A stretch of DNA of 64,000 nt from positions 3,437,001 through 3,501,000 of the forward strand of contig NZ_CP138858.1 in the NCBI RefSeq assembly GCF_033878955.1. Direction: 5' to 3'. The notes beneath the pieces were generated by a model that saw only the letters and a program-made list of their open reading frames with translations, was not told the DNA's origin and ran no database searches. This document shows, in pieces, positions 19,914 through 29,426 of this stretch. Made by a program: the position numbers and the translations under genes. The stretch comes from Coraliomargarita algicola (GTDB taxonomy: Bacteria > Verrucomicrobiota > Verrucomicrobiia > Opitutales > Coraliomargaritaceae). Positions within the stretch are counted from its first letter, which is position 1; every line of letters begins with the position of its first letter.

Positions 19914-20909
19914 ATGATTCGATTATCACCTCATTTTTCGATGCTATTGTTGGGCCTGTGCTCCTGCTGGATGCATTCTGAATTATCAGCAGAAGATCTC
20001 GCGACGTCTGCACTGACGCCCGTAACCTTCCAGGCAGATTGGTTCTCCAATGCTCAGTTTGCTGGATTTTTCTGGGCCGACGTGGGCGGTATTTATGCCG
20101 AGCACGGATTAGACTTTAGCTTCAGTCCATTTGAGTATGGCACTGATTTTATTGAAGATGTGGGCTCCGGCAAGGTGACCTTCGGCACCGCCGAGGCCTA
20201 TATTTTGATGGATGCAGTGGCCAACGGCGCGGACTTAGTGGCGTTGGGAGCTGTTCTACGTGAGAGCCCTGCGGGCTATATTTATTTAAAGGAAAGTGGC
20301 ATCGAAGGCGCCGCCGACTTAAAGGGAAAGCGAGTGGGCATTCATGCCTACACGGATGAGCTGTTTAAGTTCTTCGTCGCCGCCGCCGGCCTACCGGAGG
20401 GCTCCGTCGAGCCCGTCAAAGTGCAGCATAAAATCGAAACCTTGTTGGATGGATCGGTGGACCTCCATCAAGGCTATGCGATTGATGAAATGCTGCGATT
20501 ACAATCCATGACGGATCAGCCCGTGGGGACTCTGTTATTTGAAGACTTGGGCATGCCGATGTATTCGATGGTGATCTACAGTAGCCGCAAATATGTGGAG
20601 GCCCATCCTGAAGTCGCAAAGGCCTTTGTCGCGGCCTCGGCTGCTGGCTGGGAGCGTGCCATGAGAGCGCCCGAAATTGCTGCTTTGATAGTGAATGGAC
20701 CCTATGCCAGTGAGGAAGTTGACGCAGCCATGGTGCCCGTCCAGGCTAAGGCATTAAAGCCATTTGTCATGAAAGAGGGCCATCACACCTTATCGATGAC
20801 CAAGGCTAAGTGGGCGGCGATGCAAAAAAACTACCTAGAGACAGGTATGATTAAGCAGGCGATCGATTTAGATAAGTTCTTGGAATTTTCCTATTCAGAT
20901 TTGAAGTGA
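19914..20909 (+). CDS. NMT1/THI5-like ABC substrate-binding lipoprotein (1)
   Basis: This 331-residue protein is a class F/NMT1-type periplasmic binding protein. The signal ends in LLLGLCSC, a plausible lipobox. Mature motifs are VTFQADWFSNAQFAGFFWA, the ligand-pocket segment that reads NxxHxG in thiamine-precursor binders, then KVTFGTAEAY and DLKGKRVGIHAY. It groups with the binding protein at 33642 (both NAQFAG). No permease adjoins; it presumably docks on the ABC core at 27816-29410. A TTG start at 19887 is possible, but the ATG gives a better signal peptide. Confidence 0.8.
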   Translation: MIRLSPHFSMLLLGLCSCWMHSELSAEDLATSALTPVTFQADWFSNAQFAGFFWADVGGIYAEHGLDFSFSPFEYGTDFIEDVGSGKVTFGTAEAYILMDAVANGADLVALGAVLRESPAGYIYLKESGIEGAADLKGKRVGIHAYTDELFKFFVAAAGLPEGSVEPVKVQHKIETLLDGSVDLHQGYAIDEMLRLQSMTDQPVGTLLFEDLGMPMYSMVIYSSRKYVEAHPEVAKAFVAASAAGWERAMRAPEIAALIVNGPYASEEVDAAMVPVQAKALKPFVMKEGHHTLSMTKAKWAAMQKNYLETGMIKQAIDLDKFLEFSYSDLK

Positions 20910-20938
20910 GATTTACATCTCACTTCGGCTGATTTTTA
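20903..20938 (+). terminator. Terminator overlapping stop codon
   Basis: GAAGTGAGAT (20903-20912) and ATCTCACTTC (20917-20926) form a perfect 10-bp stem with a TTAC loop; the TGA stop of the binding-protein gene lies inside the stem. GGCTGATTTTT follows, a short U-tract. It is a good candidate rho-independent terminator for the plus-strand unit. Confidence 0.75.
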
Positions 20939-21279
20939 CGAAGGCATCCAGCAAGCGGGCACGCACGTCTGTCATGATGTACGTTGCTTGAGGTTGCTGT
21001 GCTCGCTTGGAAACTGTCTCATAAATATGCTAGAATATATTTGTGTGGAGGTGGGGACCTCTCGCCGAGAGGTCCGCTCGCGCATTGAGTCCGAAAATCG
21101 TCGGGTCGTGGATGGTTCAGCGCTCCTCCTTGTTGAACGGACGCCATGGCAAGGCAACCCCTACCAATAAAGGCTTTGCTTTAGGTTGCGTACGCTTGTC
21201 ATGCCCGAAGGGGCTGATGACTCGGCTGACTGATCAAGTGCAGACGTCCGCTGAGCGAACACGCCACGATGCTTCGCCT
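20939..21279. other. Intergenic region between convergent genes
   Basis: No supported gene is seen in these ~340 bp between two convergent binding-protein genes. It contains a perfect palindrome, GACCTCTC-GCC-GAGAGGTC (21056-21074), an 8-bp stem with a 3-base loop followed by CGCTCGCG. The segment CAGACGTCCGCT (21240-21251) recurs at 52441, and GAGAGGTCCGC (21068) recurs near 51976, so short dispersed repeats populate this gap. Confidence 0.6.
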
Positions 21280-22284
21280 CTACTCGCTCGGTAAAAACTC
21301 TGCGGTCATGACATCTTTCGCTGTGATTGTATCTGCTTCGATGACTTCGAGTTCCACCAATTGATCAATCTGCTTCTGGAAACGTTCGGCTGTGATTTCC
21401 AGGTAATCGGCAAAGAAGCCTGCGCTCGGATTGCCGCGGTGTAGCTTTTCGGTGATGATTTGATTACGAGACCAGGCTAAGTATTCAGGCGTCACCTTGG
21501 GGTTGATCTTTAACATGATCTCGTGCGCCGGTGTCGGATCGCCTTCGACATATTCGATATAGCCTTTCTTGAGCGCGCGTAGTAGGGCCTTGAGCTCTTC
21601 TGGGTGCTCGCGCGCAAAGCGTTTGTTGGTGAAGAGCGAGGTGTAGGCATCGAAGCCCGCGTCCCATACATAAAGATACTTGAGATCGACACCTTGCTGT
21701 TCGACGTAAAATGGCTCCGCGATGTAGAAGCCCTGTTGAATGAAACTCGGATCTTGAATTAGGCGCTGGAGTTGAAAGTTTTGCGGGATCACTTCGAGCG
21801 TGATATTGTATTGCTTTTGCACATACGGAAGGAAGGGCCATTCCGGGCGAGCCATGATGGTTTTCCCGTCGAGTTCCTTCCATTCAGTGATCGGGTTGCT
21901 GGCGTGCAGCATCATGGCGCTAGGATCTTGCTGGAAGACGGCTGCGATGTTGATGAGTGGGGCGCCATTGGCAGTCGCCATGACTACGCTGGTGCTGTCA
22001 GCTTGGCCGACTTGAGCGATGTTGGCGCCCACTTTGTTGAGTGAATAGGAGCCCGTGCCTCCTTGAACCAGAGTGACGTCAAGGCCTTCCTCTTCAAAGT
22101 AGCCGAGTGCCTTGGCCGTGTAGAGTCCGCCATGTTCAGGTTCGGCCACCCAGTCGAGTTGGATGGAGAGCGGGAATAGGCCATCTTGCGCGCTGCTATC
22201 TGCTTTTTCTGAGCATCCCAGATATGCAACAAGTGAGGCCGCGCAGAGGCTAAGGGAGGTAATTAATTGTGTTTTATTCATCAT
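21280..22284 (-). CDS. NMT1/THI5-like ABC substrate-binding lipoprotein (2)
   Basis: This 334-residue binding protein has a signal ending in VAYLGCSEK, lipoprotein-like. The pocket segment reads IQLDWVAEPEHGGLYTAKA, then QADSTSVVMA and ELDGKTIMARPE. It shares the EHGG(F/L)Y motif with the binding protein at 26793-27797, differing from the NAQFAG pair. It is the distal gene behind the TonB-dependent receptor, separated by a hairpin. Binding proteins of this family carry pyrimidines, riboflavin, sulfonates or related small molecules; the ligand here is unknown. Confidence 0.82.
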   Translation of the reverse strand: MMNKTQLITSLSLCAASLVAYLGCSEKADSSAQDGLFPLSIQLDWVAEPEHGGLYTAKALGYFEEEGLDVTLVQGGTGSYSLNKVGANIAQVGQADSTSVVMATANGAPLINIAAVFQQDPSAMMLHASNPITEWKELDGKTIMARPEWPFLPYVQKQYNITLEVIPQNFQLQRLIQDPSFIQQGFYIAEPFYVEQQGVDLKYLYVWDAGFDAYTSLFTNKRFAREHPEELKALLRALKKGYIEYVEGDPTPAHEIMLKINPKVTPEYLAWSRNQIITEKLHRGNPSAGFFADYLEITAERFQKQIDQLVELEVIEADTITAKDVMTAEFLPSE

Positions 22285-22305
22285 TTGGTTGGAGTGAGAT
22301 TCAAT

Positions 22306-22338
22306 AAAAAAAGGGCGGACGGAATAATCCGTCCGCCC
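22306..22338 (-). terminator. Rho-independent terminator after the TonB-dependent receptor
   Basis: GGGCGGACGGA (22313-22323) and TCCGTCCGCCC (22328-22338) form a perfect 11-bp stem with an ATAA loop. On the minus strand it is followed by seven T residues (22312-22306). It lies 24 bp past the receptor's stop and upstream of the binding-protein gene, so it probably ends or attenuates receptor transcription. Confidence 0.9.
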
Positions 22339-22362
22339 TGGAGAGTTTAGCTAATGCTCCGT

Positions 22363-24828
22363 TTAGAACATGTATTTGAACGATACTGTGTAAGTGCGTT
22401 CGGGTGCCTTAGTGGTTAGTGTATTCGCCCCGAATGTGGGGTCACTGCCGTAGAAGTAATCTTCGTTGGTCAAGTTATCGATGTTCAAAGCAATTTCCCA
22501 TTTCTCAGTTGTATACTTAGCGCCTAAGCTAGAGATAAGCGCGGCAGGAAGCTCGATGTTGTGGTCAAAGCTAGAGTAGAATTCTTCCTGCCATGTGACA
22601 CCGCCGTTGACTTGAAAGCCATTGTGAAAGTCGTAGATGCCGAATAGCTTAACAACTTGTTGCGGTGTGCCTGGATAGACTAGGTCGGTATTCGATGCGG
22701 GGACTGGGTCGCCACCGACGACGAGTGCGCCGCCGTAGAGTGCCCAATCTTCTTCAGATGCAGGTCCAGTTCTGTAGCCTAAAGGTGCCATACGACGCAC
22801 TTCTTGCCATGTGTAAGAGCCGATCAATGTTAGGTGGTCAGTCACTAACCATGTGATTTCGGCTTCGACACCTTCACCTTCGAGTGTGTTTGCGGTGTTT
22901 TCACGAGAACTGAATGAACTTTGCTCCCATTCATAGTAAGCCAGTGAAGTGAAGAGCGAGCCTTCAAGGAAGCTTGTTTTGATGCCGACCTCCCAAAGGT
23001 TATTTTCTTGGAAGTTTTCAGAGCTTGTGATGACGCCTGCTTGGCTCGGCGCGACCGATGTGCCTTCTTGGTAATTTGCATACAGGAAGACATCATCGAT
23101 GAGTTCGAAATTAAGACCAACGCTCCAGTTGAAGAAGTCTGTGTCGCCACTGCCTTCTTCGTGGCCGTCTTTAGTCGCTGCCCATTGAGATGCGCTGTAG
23201 TAGCTAGGTCCGTCGACTACGGATGGCACGCCGACGTCGTAGTCTGCATATTCGTAGCGTGTCGAGCCTAATAGACTTAGACGATCTTCAAAGAACTTGG
23301 ATTGGCCGCTTAGGAAAGCTGCCAGTTGTGTCATTTCGGATTCACCGTTAGCGCCAATACCCCAACGTCCCCATTGGTTGTATCCGCCGATTGGTGAGTC
23401 ACCCCCAGACAGCACAATTGTGTTGGACGAGATGGTGTCTTGCGTGATGTCGCGACGGCTGAAGGGTTCGTCCCAGTAATCAGATAGTTGCATCGCCTCG
23501 CTGTAGCGAATGCTGGCACCATAGGTGATTGTAGTGTTCGGGATCAACGCGCGGTCAGTTACAGTGGTTTTTAATTCTACAACATCTTGCTCGGATTCAA
23601 ATGCATAGCCGTATGACGAATTCTTTTCTGTTTCCATGTGTTCGAACAATCCCTTAACTGTGATTGTGCGATCTGGATCAGAGTCGAATACGATATCGCC
23701 GAATAGAACTAAGTCATTCGAGTTTGCGTAGTCACCCGGGTCGGAGAGGACTTCATTACCATCGATTTTTTCAGTGAGTACCTCGCCTCCATTTTGGAAG
23801 TAAGCTTGCGTGTAGACATACTTATCCTCAGTGGCATCGTATGTCATGAAGCCAATGAGAGCTGGGTCAATTCTGGCAAGGGCTACATCAGCTGTTATTG
23901 CGAGTGCTGTAGTTGAGCTGATCTGGCTGCGATCTACAGTGCCATACCAATCGCTGCTAGTTGCACTGAGTGGTTCACCAATGACATATTCACCGTCATC
24001 GATGAGCTCTTGAGTTGGGCGATTCCAACCTACGTTCTCATTCGACTTGTAGTCGAAATATTCACCGCCTAAGAATACAGAAACACCATCTTTAGGGCGG
24101 AATTTGATCGCACCATAAACGGATGTGTAGTCGTTGAAAACATCGTCGTAATAGCTTTCACCATCTTGTGTGGTGATGGATATGCGGTAGGCGGCAGGGA
24201 TGTCGCCGGGGAGTAGGAAGGGGGCGCCATAGTCGGCCGAAAGCGTTTTGCGTCCCCAGTTGTCGAGTTCTAATTCAATGGACCCTTTTTCTTCGTCGAA
24301 GAAAGGAGACTTCGGAATCAAATTCACGAAACCACCAATCTTTGTGGTTGTGAAGTCAGCCGGTGCGGGCCCCTTGACTACTTCGATCGCTTCAAGTGAG
24401 CCGAAAGAAAGTGGCATCTCATTACGATTGTAGGCGCGCAGCATGCCGTTGATGAATGTGCCGCCCTTGACGCCGCGAATTGTGGGCGCACCCGCAAGCC
24501 CGTAGTAGTTGACGGTTTGTGTGCCGGCGCCGATCTTTTCTAGATCGTCCAAATCATTGATGCCGAACTGATCCATCAGTTCTGGCGAGATTAGTGTCAC
24601 GGATCTAGGCACTTCCAGCACGCTGGTGGCGTCGTTGAACAAGCCTGAAATGGCTCGGTCAGTTGGAAGTACTGTATCGTTGAGTGCGGCTGCACTTTCT
24701 TCAGCGATAAACATTTCCAGTTCTGGAAGTTCTTCTGTGTCAGTGCTTTCTTGCGCTTGAAGGCCCGGGTAGGCTATCGGTGTTAGAAACAGCATTGACA
24801 GCAATGCTCTATTTTGCGTTATCTTCAT
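22363..24828 (-). CDS. TonB-dependent outer-membrane receptor
   Basis: This 821-residue receptor has a signal peptide (to about AQES), an N-terminal plug domain (about residues 55-170; EVPRSVTLISPELMDQFG and YYGLAGAPTIRGVKGG) and a large beta-barrel ending in RTYTVSFKYMF, with the terminal aromatic residue expected of barrel proteins. The plug start EVPRSV resembles siderophore-type receptors (FhuA/FecA class), but the island around it is catabolic, so uptake of an organic substrate is equally possible. Energy would come from the TonB module at 46860-49945. No riboswitch or Fur-like box was recognised upstream. Confidence 0.9.
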   Translation of the reverse strand: MKITQNRALLSMLFLTPIAYPGLQAQESTDTEELPELEMFIAEESAAALNDTVLPTDRAISGLFNDATSVLEVPRSVTLISPELMDQFGINDLDDLEKIGAGTQTVNYYGLAGAPTIRGVKGGTFINGMLRAYNRNEMPLSFGSLEAIEVVKGPAPADFTTTKIGGFVNLIPKSPFFDEEKGSIELELDNWGRKTLSADYGAPFLLPGDIPAAYRISITTQDGESYYDDVFNDYTSVYGAIKFRPKDGVSVFLGGEYFDYKSNENVGWNRPTQELIDDGEYVIGEPLSATSSDWYGTVDRSQISSTTALAITADVALARIDPALIGFMTYDATEDKYVYTQAYFQNGGEVLTEKIDGNEVLSDPGDYANSNDLVLFGDIVFDSDPDRTITVKGLFEHMETEKNSSYGYAFESEQDVVELKTTVTDRALIPNTTITYGASIRYSEAMQLSDYWDEPFSRRDITQDTISSNTIVLSGGDSPIGGYNQWGRWGIGANGESEMTQLAAFLSGQSKFFEDRLSLLGSTRYEYADYDVGVPSVVDGPSYYSASQWAATKDGHEEGSGDTDFFNWSVGLNFELIDDVFLYANYQEGTSVAPSQAGVITSSENFQENNLWEVGIKTSFLEGSLFTSLAYYEWEQSSFSSRENTANTLEGEGVEAEITWLVTDHLTLIGSYTWQEVRRMAPLGYRTGPASEEDWALYGGALVVGGDPVPASNTDLVYPGTPQQVVKLFGIYDFHNGFQVNGGVTWQEEFYSSFDHNIELPAALISSLGAKYTTEKWEIALNIDNLTNEDYFYGSDPTFGANTLTTKAPERTYTVSFKYMF

Positions 24829-25374
24829 GTGTGGTATGGTTGTTCTTGTTTAGTTTGTTGGTAGTCGAATCATCGTCACTCTGAGCAACAGCCATGCCAC
24901 AATTTGATTTTTCTAATTTGATTGAACATAATTGCTTATTCTGGGTCGAATTATGCGATGTTCTGTTGTGAGGATCGGTTCTGCTTTCCTCTAGGCATTG
25001 AGCACAGTGTTGTTTTTCTTTTATGAAAAGAAGTGCTGTTTTTATGGCTCACTTTTCTTTGTGGGATAGTAGTCGGACGGTTGCTTCAAGCCCTTATGAA
25101 TACTGTCTTCTAGTATTGCTCTTTCTTGTTCTTAGGTGCGTTGGATTTTAAGTGGGCGGAAGTCTAACGTTAGGATATTTGCATTGTAGGCAGTTTCGTT
25201 TGTCGGTGCGCCTCTACTTCGCGACACACTTTGGAGGGGGGCTCGGCTTCTGATATGAGAGATCCGCCAGGCCGTAATGCGGGTGAAATTTGTTTATGAA
25301 TCTTTTTGTGCAAATCATCTGGTTAATGAGCAAAGATGGACACAATTAGATCATTTCGCTCAAAAGTTCATATA
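24829..25374. other. 546-bp non-coding region upstream of the receptor
   Basis: No gene is supported here. It is the leader and promoter region for the minus-strand receptor gene and also follows the flavoprotein gene's 3' end. It is AT-rich near the receptor. CTTTTATGAAAAG (around 25018) is a small inverted repeat. I looked for thiamine, cobalamin and purine riboswitch cores on the minus strand and saw none. Confidence 0.5.
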
Positions 25375-26763
25375 TTAGTGGTTACTGGATTCAGGTGCCC
25401 AACTGCCGTAGCTGCCGGGCTGGTAGTTTTGCAATTTGCCTGGATTGAGTAAGCCCTTGGGGTCGGCGTAGTCTTTGACAGCTAGTTTGTCGTCGAGATC
25501 ATGAATGTGCATGCCTTGGTCGAGGTAGGGAGTGTGGGCACTGCCGGTGGGGACTCCGATGCTTTGCATAAATTCGCGCATTTCGGTGAAGCGCTCGGGG
25601 GTGGTGTAACGGAAGATCGTGAGACAGGCGTAGATCGGTTCGTCTTGGGTGTAGTCACGCAAAATCTCCAAGTGCCACCAGAGCTCGTCGGGGAACTTTT
25701 CTTTGATCGCGAGCATCTTCTCTTTGTAGTTTGTGGGATCGAAGCGATTGGCCATATAGGAATAGCTTGGGTCAAATTTGAGGGCCCATAGTGTGGTGTG
25801 ATTGTAAGTGAAATCCGAATACATGGGCGCTTTGCGCGGTTCATGTGGTTCGATCTCGTGCTGCACGGATAAACCGCGCTCAGCGACCAATGCCTTGAAG
25901 GCTTCGGATTGGCTTTCTTCAATTTCGAAAAAGATTAGATGTGAGTCGCTGCGGATCCATTTCTTCAGGCCCTTGAAATAACTGGGGATTGGCCATTCGT
26001 GGACGCTGATGAGACGCTTGTTCCAGGTTTTATCATCCGCCATCTCGACGGCAAATTCCATTAACGCCCACCAGTCTTCGCTGGTCACCATGATCTGTCG
26101 CCAATCAGCTTTGGGCGCGAGACGTAGGGTGATGCGAGTGGAGATGCCGTTGGTACCATAGGTGTGGTGCACCTTGCGTGTTTCTTCCTCTTCCAGGCGA
26201 AATTTTCGAGGTGGGTTTTCTACGGTGAGTAAGTCGACTGCTTTGATGGTGCCAGCTTCTTGTAGGCGTCCCCATGTGACAGATCCGATGCCGCCGGATC
26301 CGCCGCCGATATAGCCGCTGAGGGTGGAGCGTACCCATGTGGATGGGTAGCTGCGTAGTTCCCAACCTTCTTTGCGCACGGCGTTTTCGAGTGTTTGGAT
26401 GCGGACGCCTGCCTGTGCTTCGACCCAGCCGTCACCGATTTCAATGATTTCGTTGAGCCCGTTGATGTCGATCAGCACGCCACCTTCAAAGGGGGTGCAT
26501 TGACCGTAATTGCCAGTGGCTGCGCCGCGAATCGTGACCGGCACTTCCTCGGCGACACAGGTGGCAATTATTTGCTCCAGTGCTTCTTCGCTTGTGACTT
26601 TGACCACAGCGTCGGCTCGCTTGCTGGCGAGTGACTCTTTGAGAAAGGGCGAATACCAGGCGTAGTCGCGTGAGAGCTTGAGCGTGGATGCTTCGCTGGT
26701 GATGAGTTTGTCTTCGCCGACGATGTTCGCCAGTTTTGATAGGAAGTTTGCGTTGAGTTCCAT
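25375..26763 (-). CDS. FAD-binding oxidase, VAO/PCMH type (paralogue 1)
   Basis: This 462-residue flavoprotein has the PCMH-type FAD-binding fold: VPVTIRGAATGNYGQCTPF is the pyrophosphate-binding loop, STLSGYIGGGSGGIGSVTWG the second FAD segment, and DPKGLLNPGKLQ the C-terminal family motif. No His of a covalent-flavin motif is evident. No signal peptide is visible. Family members oxidise alcohols, hydroxy acids or amines. It is about 35-40% like the gene at 31235 by eye and sits upstream of the receptor, downstream of a binding protein and ABC genes. It likely oxidises the imported compound. Confidence 0.82.
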   Translation of the reverse strand: MELNANFLSKLANIVGEDKLITSEASTLKLSRDYAWYSPFLKESLASKRADAVVKVTSEEALEQIIATCVAEEVPVTIRGAATGNYGQCTPFEGGVLIDINGLNEIIEIGDGWVEAQAGVRIQTLENAVRKEGWELRSYPSTWVRSTLSGYIGGGSGGIGSVTWGRLQEAGTIKAVDLLTVENPPRKFRLEEEETRKVHHTYGTNGISTRITLRLAPKADWRQIMVTSEDWWALMEFAVEMADDKTWNKRLISVHEWPIPSYFKGLKKWIRSDSHLIFFEIEESQSEAFKALVAERGLSVQHEIEPHEPRKAPMYSDFTYNHTTLWALKFDPSYSYMANRFDPTNYKEKMLAIKEKFPDELWWHLEILRDYTQDEPIYACLTIFRYTTPERFTEMREFMQSIGVPTGSAHTPYLDQGMHIHDLDDKLAVKDYADPKGLLNPGKLQNYQPGSYGSWAPESSNH

Positions 26764-26792
26764 TGCTGCCGAAGTGCTGTCGGACGGTTTAA

Positions 26793-27797
26793 TTATTCAA
26801 TGACCATTGCCTGAACGTCGGCAGGTAGGTATTGGGTTGGTGCTAATTCGTGAGCGTCGACGGCTGTTTCGATGACGCCGACTTCAAGTAAGTTATCGAT
26901 GAGCCCTTGCACGCGTTTGGGTTGAATCAGGCCGGTTTGGTCCTCGGGTTCATTGCCTTCAACCAGATGATTTTCGAGCATCGCGTTGACGCTATAATTG
27001 AGGAATTCTTCGGTCATCTTGGGGTGCAGTTGAGTGATGAGGGCATTCGCCTTTTCCCGAGGGCCTGCCATGTAAGATTTCCAGCCCTTGTTGCTGGCAG
27101 CGACGAAAGCTTTTACGATGTCTGGATTCTTCGCGGCGTATCCGCGGCTAGTGAAGATCACTCGATAGGGATCATATCCACTGTCTGCGATGAGGAGTGT
27201 CTTCGCGTTGGCACCTTCTTTTTTAATGTAATAGGGCTCGTTGGTGATGAAGCACTGTTGCACGAAATTGACGTCTGCTAAGAAACGGCTCATTCCAAAG
27301 TCCAGGGGGACCAGGTTGATGCTGATGTCGAAGCGTTTTTCGAGAAAGCGGATCATGGCAGCGCCTGGTGTGGCCATCACAGTGCGTCCATCCAAGTCTT
27401 TGAAGCTATTGATACCGCTCTCTTCGTGAACGAGTAAGGCTTGTGGATCGTGTTGCATGAGTGCGGATACGATCACGAGTGGCAGTTGGTTAGAGGCGTG
27501 TACAATAATGTCGTCGGCACGGCCAATTCCAAATTCAACACTTTGGCTGACTACTTTTTGTGTGCCCATCGCGTTGGGGCCGCCTTGCTGAATGGTGACG
27601 TCCAGGCCGACTTCTTCGTAGTAACCTTCCACTACAGCCTGGTAAAAGCCGCCATGTTCCGCTTGTGCATACCAGTCCGTTTGCAAGGTGATGGGAATTA
27701 ATCCGTTTTCAGCAGTTTCTTTCTCTGTGCCACAGCCTGTGAATAAAAGACTGGCCGAGAGCAACGTCGCGAGTGGATACAATAGTTTATTTTTCAT
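26793..27797 (-). CDS. NMT1/THI5-like ABC substrate-binding lipoprotein (3)
   Basis: This 334-residue protein has a signal ending in LLFTGCGTEKE, a good lipobox. The pocket segment is ITLQTDWYAQAEHGGFYQAV, the same EHGGFY class as the protein at 21280. Further motifs are FGIGRADDI and DLDGRTVMATPGA. Lying 18 bp upstream in the genome from the permease gene (transcribed permease first, then this), it is the cognate binding protein of the ABC core. An NMT1-type binding protein with a BPD permease resembles ThiXYZ, SsuABC or RibXY importers; substrate unknown. Confidence 0.85.
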   Translation of the reverse strand: MKNKLLYPLATLLSASLLFTGCGTEKETAENGLIPITLQTDWYAQAEHGGFYQAVVEGYYEEVGLDVTIQQGGPNAMGTQKVVSQSVEFGIGRADDIIVHASNQLPLVIVSALMQHDPQALLVHEESGINSFKDLDGRTVMATPGAAMIRFLEKRFDISINLVPLDFGMSRFLADVNFVQQCFITNEPYYIKKEGANAKTLLIADSGYDPYRVIFTSRGYAAKNPDIVKAFVAASNKGWKSYMAGPREKANALITQLHPKMTEEFLNYSVNAMLENHLVEGNEPEDQTGLIQPKRVQGLIDNLLEVGVIETAVDAHELAPTQYLPADVQAMVIE

Positions 27798-27815
27798 GAT
27801 ACGAAGTGTTTGAGA

Positions 27816-28634
27816 TTATGTGTTTTCAACTTTGCGCGCGGAGTCGTGCCAGTCCTTGAGTAGATACCAGTGCAGCCAATTGACGCATCCCACGAAGACG
27901 AAGCCTAGCATACAGGCAACTAGTGCGGTGGCGAAGAGCTCCGGGATCTTGAGTTGTGAGTTGTAGAGGATGACCATGTAGCCAATGCCTCCGACGCCCC
28001 CTTGTGAGCTGCCGGCAAATAAGTCGCCAGAGATCGCTCCAATGGGAGCGAGGGTGCCTGCGATTTTCATACCAGTTAAAAAGTAGGGCATGGCAAAGGG
28101 CACACGTAAGTGTAAGATTTCTTGTGCTTTAGTGGCATTGCTCATCTCGAAGAGATCGAGCAAATTGCGATCGGTAGAGACCAGTCCCATGGTGGTGTTG
28201 GCCACTACGGGAAAGAAGCCGATCATGAATGTAATGGCTGTAATACTTGGCAGCCCTTGTCCCATCCACAATACAAAGATCGGCGCGAGTACGACCACGG
28301 GTGTCATTTGCAGCACCAATACCCAAGGATAGAGTGCTTTTTTGACCCAGACTGCGGAGGCGAGTAGCATCGAGAGCGCATAGCCGACGGAGACCGCAGC
28401 CACGAAGCCGATGAGTGCCGAGAGAGCTGTCTGTCTAGTCGACTGCCAGAGTGCTTCACGTTCGCTCCAAAGAGCCGAAGTAATCTGATGCGGGAAGGGA
28501 ATGATGATGCGCTGTACGTCGTAGCCTACGGAGCGGCCATATAGATAGCTGATTAAATACCAGATCCCTAGGATTATCGCGCCGGATGTAATGGGAAGTA
28601 GTGCGGATTGAATCTTTTTTGAAGTCGTGGCCAT
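27816..28634 (-). CDS. ABC transporter permease (SsuC/ThiX-like)
   Basis: This 272-residue inner-membrane protein has about six hydrophobic segments, and the cytoplasmic EAA-type loop lies around MSNATKAQEILHLRVPFAMPYF. It belongs to the permease family of sulfonate, nitrate and thiamine-precursor importers. It lies between the ATPase gene (8 bp) and binding protein 3 (18 bp) on the same strand. It is the only importer permease in the island, so all four binding proteins may use it. Confidence 0.88.
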   Translation of the reverse strand: MATTSKKIQSALLPITSGAIILGIWYLISYLYGRSVGYDVQRIIIPFPHQITSALWSEREALWQSTRQTALSALIGFVAAVSVGYALSMLLASAVWVKKALYPWVLVLQMTPVVVLAPIFVLWMGQGLPSITAITFMIGFFPVVANTTMGLVSTDRNLLDLFEMSNATKAQEILHLRVPFAMPYFLTGMKIAGTLAPIGAISGDLFAGSSQGGVGGIGYMVILYNSQLKIPELFATALVACMLGFVFVGCVNWLHWYLLKDWHDSARKVENT

Positions 28635-28642
28635 GATGTTTT

Positions 28643-29410
28643 TTAGTGTACGGTTCGGATGGCATTAGAGACCTTCGCCACGTAGTTGAGATAGGCAGGG
28701 TCTTCGCGTAGTTCTGCGTTTCTTTCTTTGGGCAAATCGATTTCGATCACCTGAGAGATGCGTCCTGGATTTGCGGAAAGTACGACGACTTTATTGGATA
28801 GGAATACCGCTTCAGCGGCTGAGTGTGTGACGAAGAATGCGGTCCATTGGTCACGTGCGTGAATGCGCAGTAAGTCTTCGTTTAGATTGTCGCGCGTCAT
28901 CTCATCGAGAGCGCCAAATGGTTCGTCGAGCAAGAGCACGCGCGGTGCTAAGGTAAGCGCTCGTGCAATTGAGACACGCATCCGCATGCCGCCGGAGAGC
29001 TGCCATGGGAATTTGTCCAGGGCATGTGAGAGATTGACCAGCTCCAGCATCTTGCGTGCAGTCTCTACTCGGCGTTCTGTTGATTCGCCCCGAAGTTTGA
29101 GTGGCAATTCTGTATTTTGCTGCACGCGTTTCCAGGGCAAGAGGTTGGCTTCCTGGAAAATGAAGGCCATTTCCTCACGGGCATTTTTAGGATTCATTCC
29201 ATCGACCACGACTTCGCCTTCGCTGAGGGAGTGGAGGCCGGCAATGATTTTGAGCAAGGTAGATTTGCCGCAACCGCTGGGCCCGACCAAACTAATGAAC
29301 TCGCCTTTGGATGCTTGAAAATTGATGTCTTCCAATACGGTCGTCTCACCAAACCGCTTGTGGGCTTGGGTCAATTGGACCATTGGAATGTTATTACTTT
29401 TGGTAGTCAT
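28643..29410 (-). CDS. ABC transporter ATP-binding protein (SsuB/TauB-like)
   Basis: This 255-residue ATPase has Walker A GPSGCGKSTLLK (about residue 41), the Q-loop in AFIFQEANLLPWKR, the signature LSGGMRMRVSIARAL, Walker B VLLLDEPFGALDE and the H-loop VTHSAAEAVFLS. The sequence is of the nitrate/sulfonate/thiamine-precursor importer class. It energises the permease encoded 8 bp downstream. It follows the CocE-type hydrolase gene by 16 bp. Confidence 0.92.
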   Translation of the reverse strand: MTTKSNNIPMVQLTQAHKRFGETTVLEDINFQASKGEFISLVGPSGCGKSTLLKIIAGLHSLSEGEVVVDGMNPKNAREEMAFIFQEANLLPWKRVQQNTELPLKLRGESTERRVETARKMLELVNLSHALDKFPWQLSGGMRMRVSIARALTLAPRVLLLDEPFGALDEMTRDNLNEDLLRIHARDQWTAFFVTHSAAEAVFLSNKVVVLSANPGRISQVIEIDLPKERNAELREDPAYLNYVAKVSNAIRTVH

Positions 29411-29426
29411 AGAGAGGACGCGTCAT

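Noticed and set aside
24829..25374. Thiamine, purine or cobalamin riboswitch upstream of the receptor
   Set aside because: None of the conserved core strings was recognisable on the minus strand, although the NMT1-type proteins made it worth looking.
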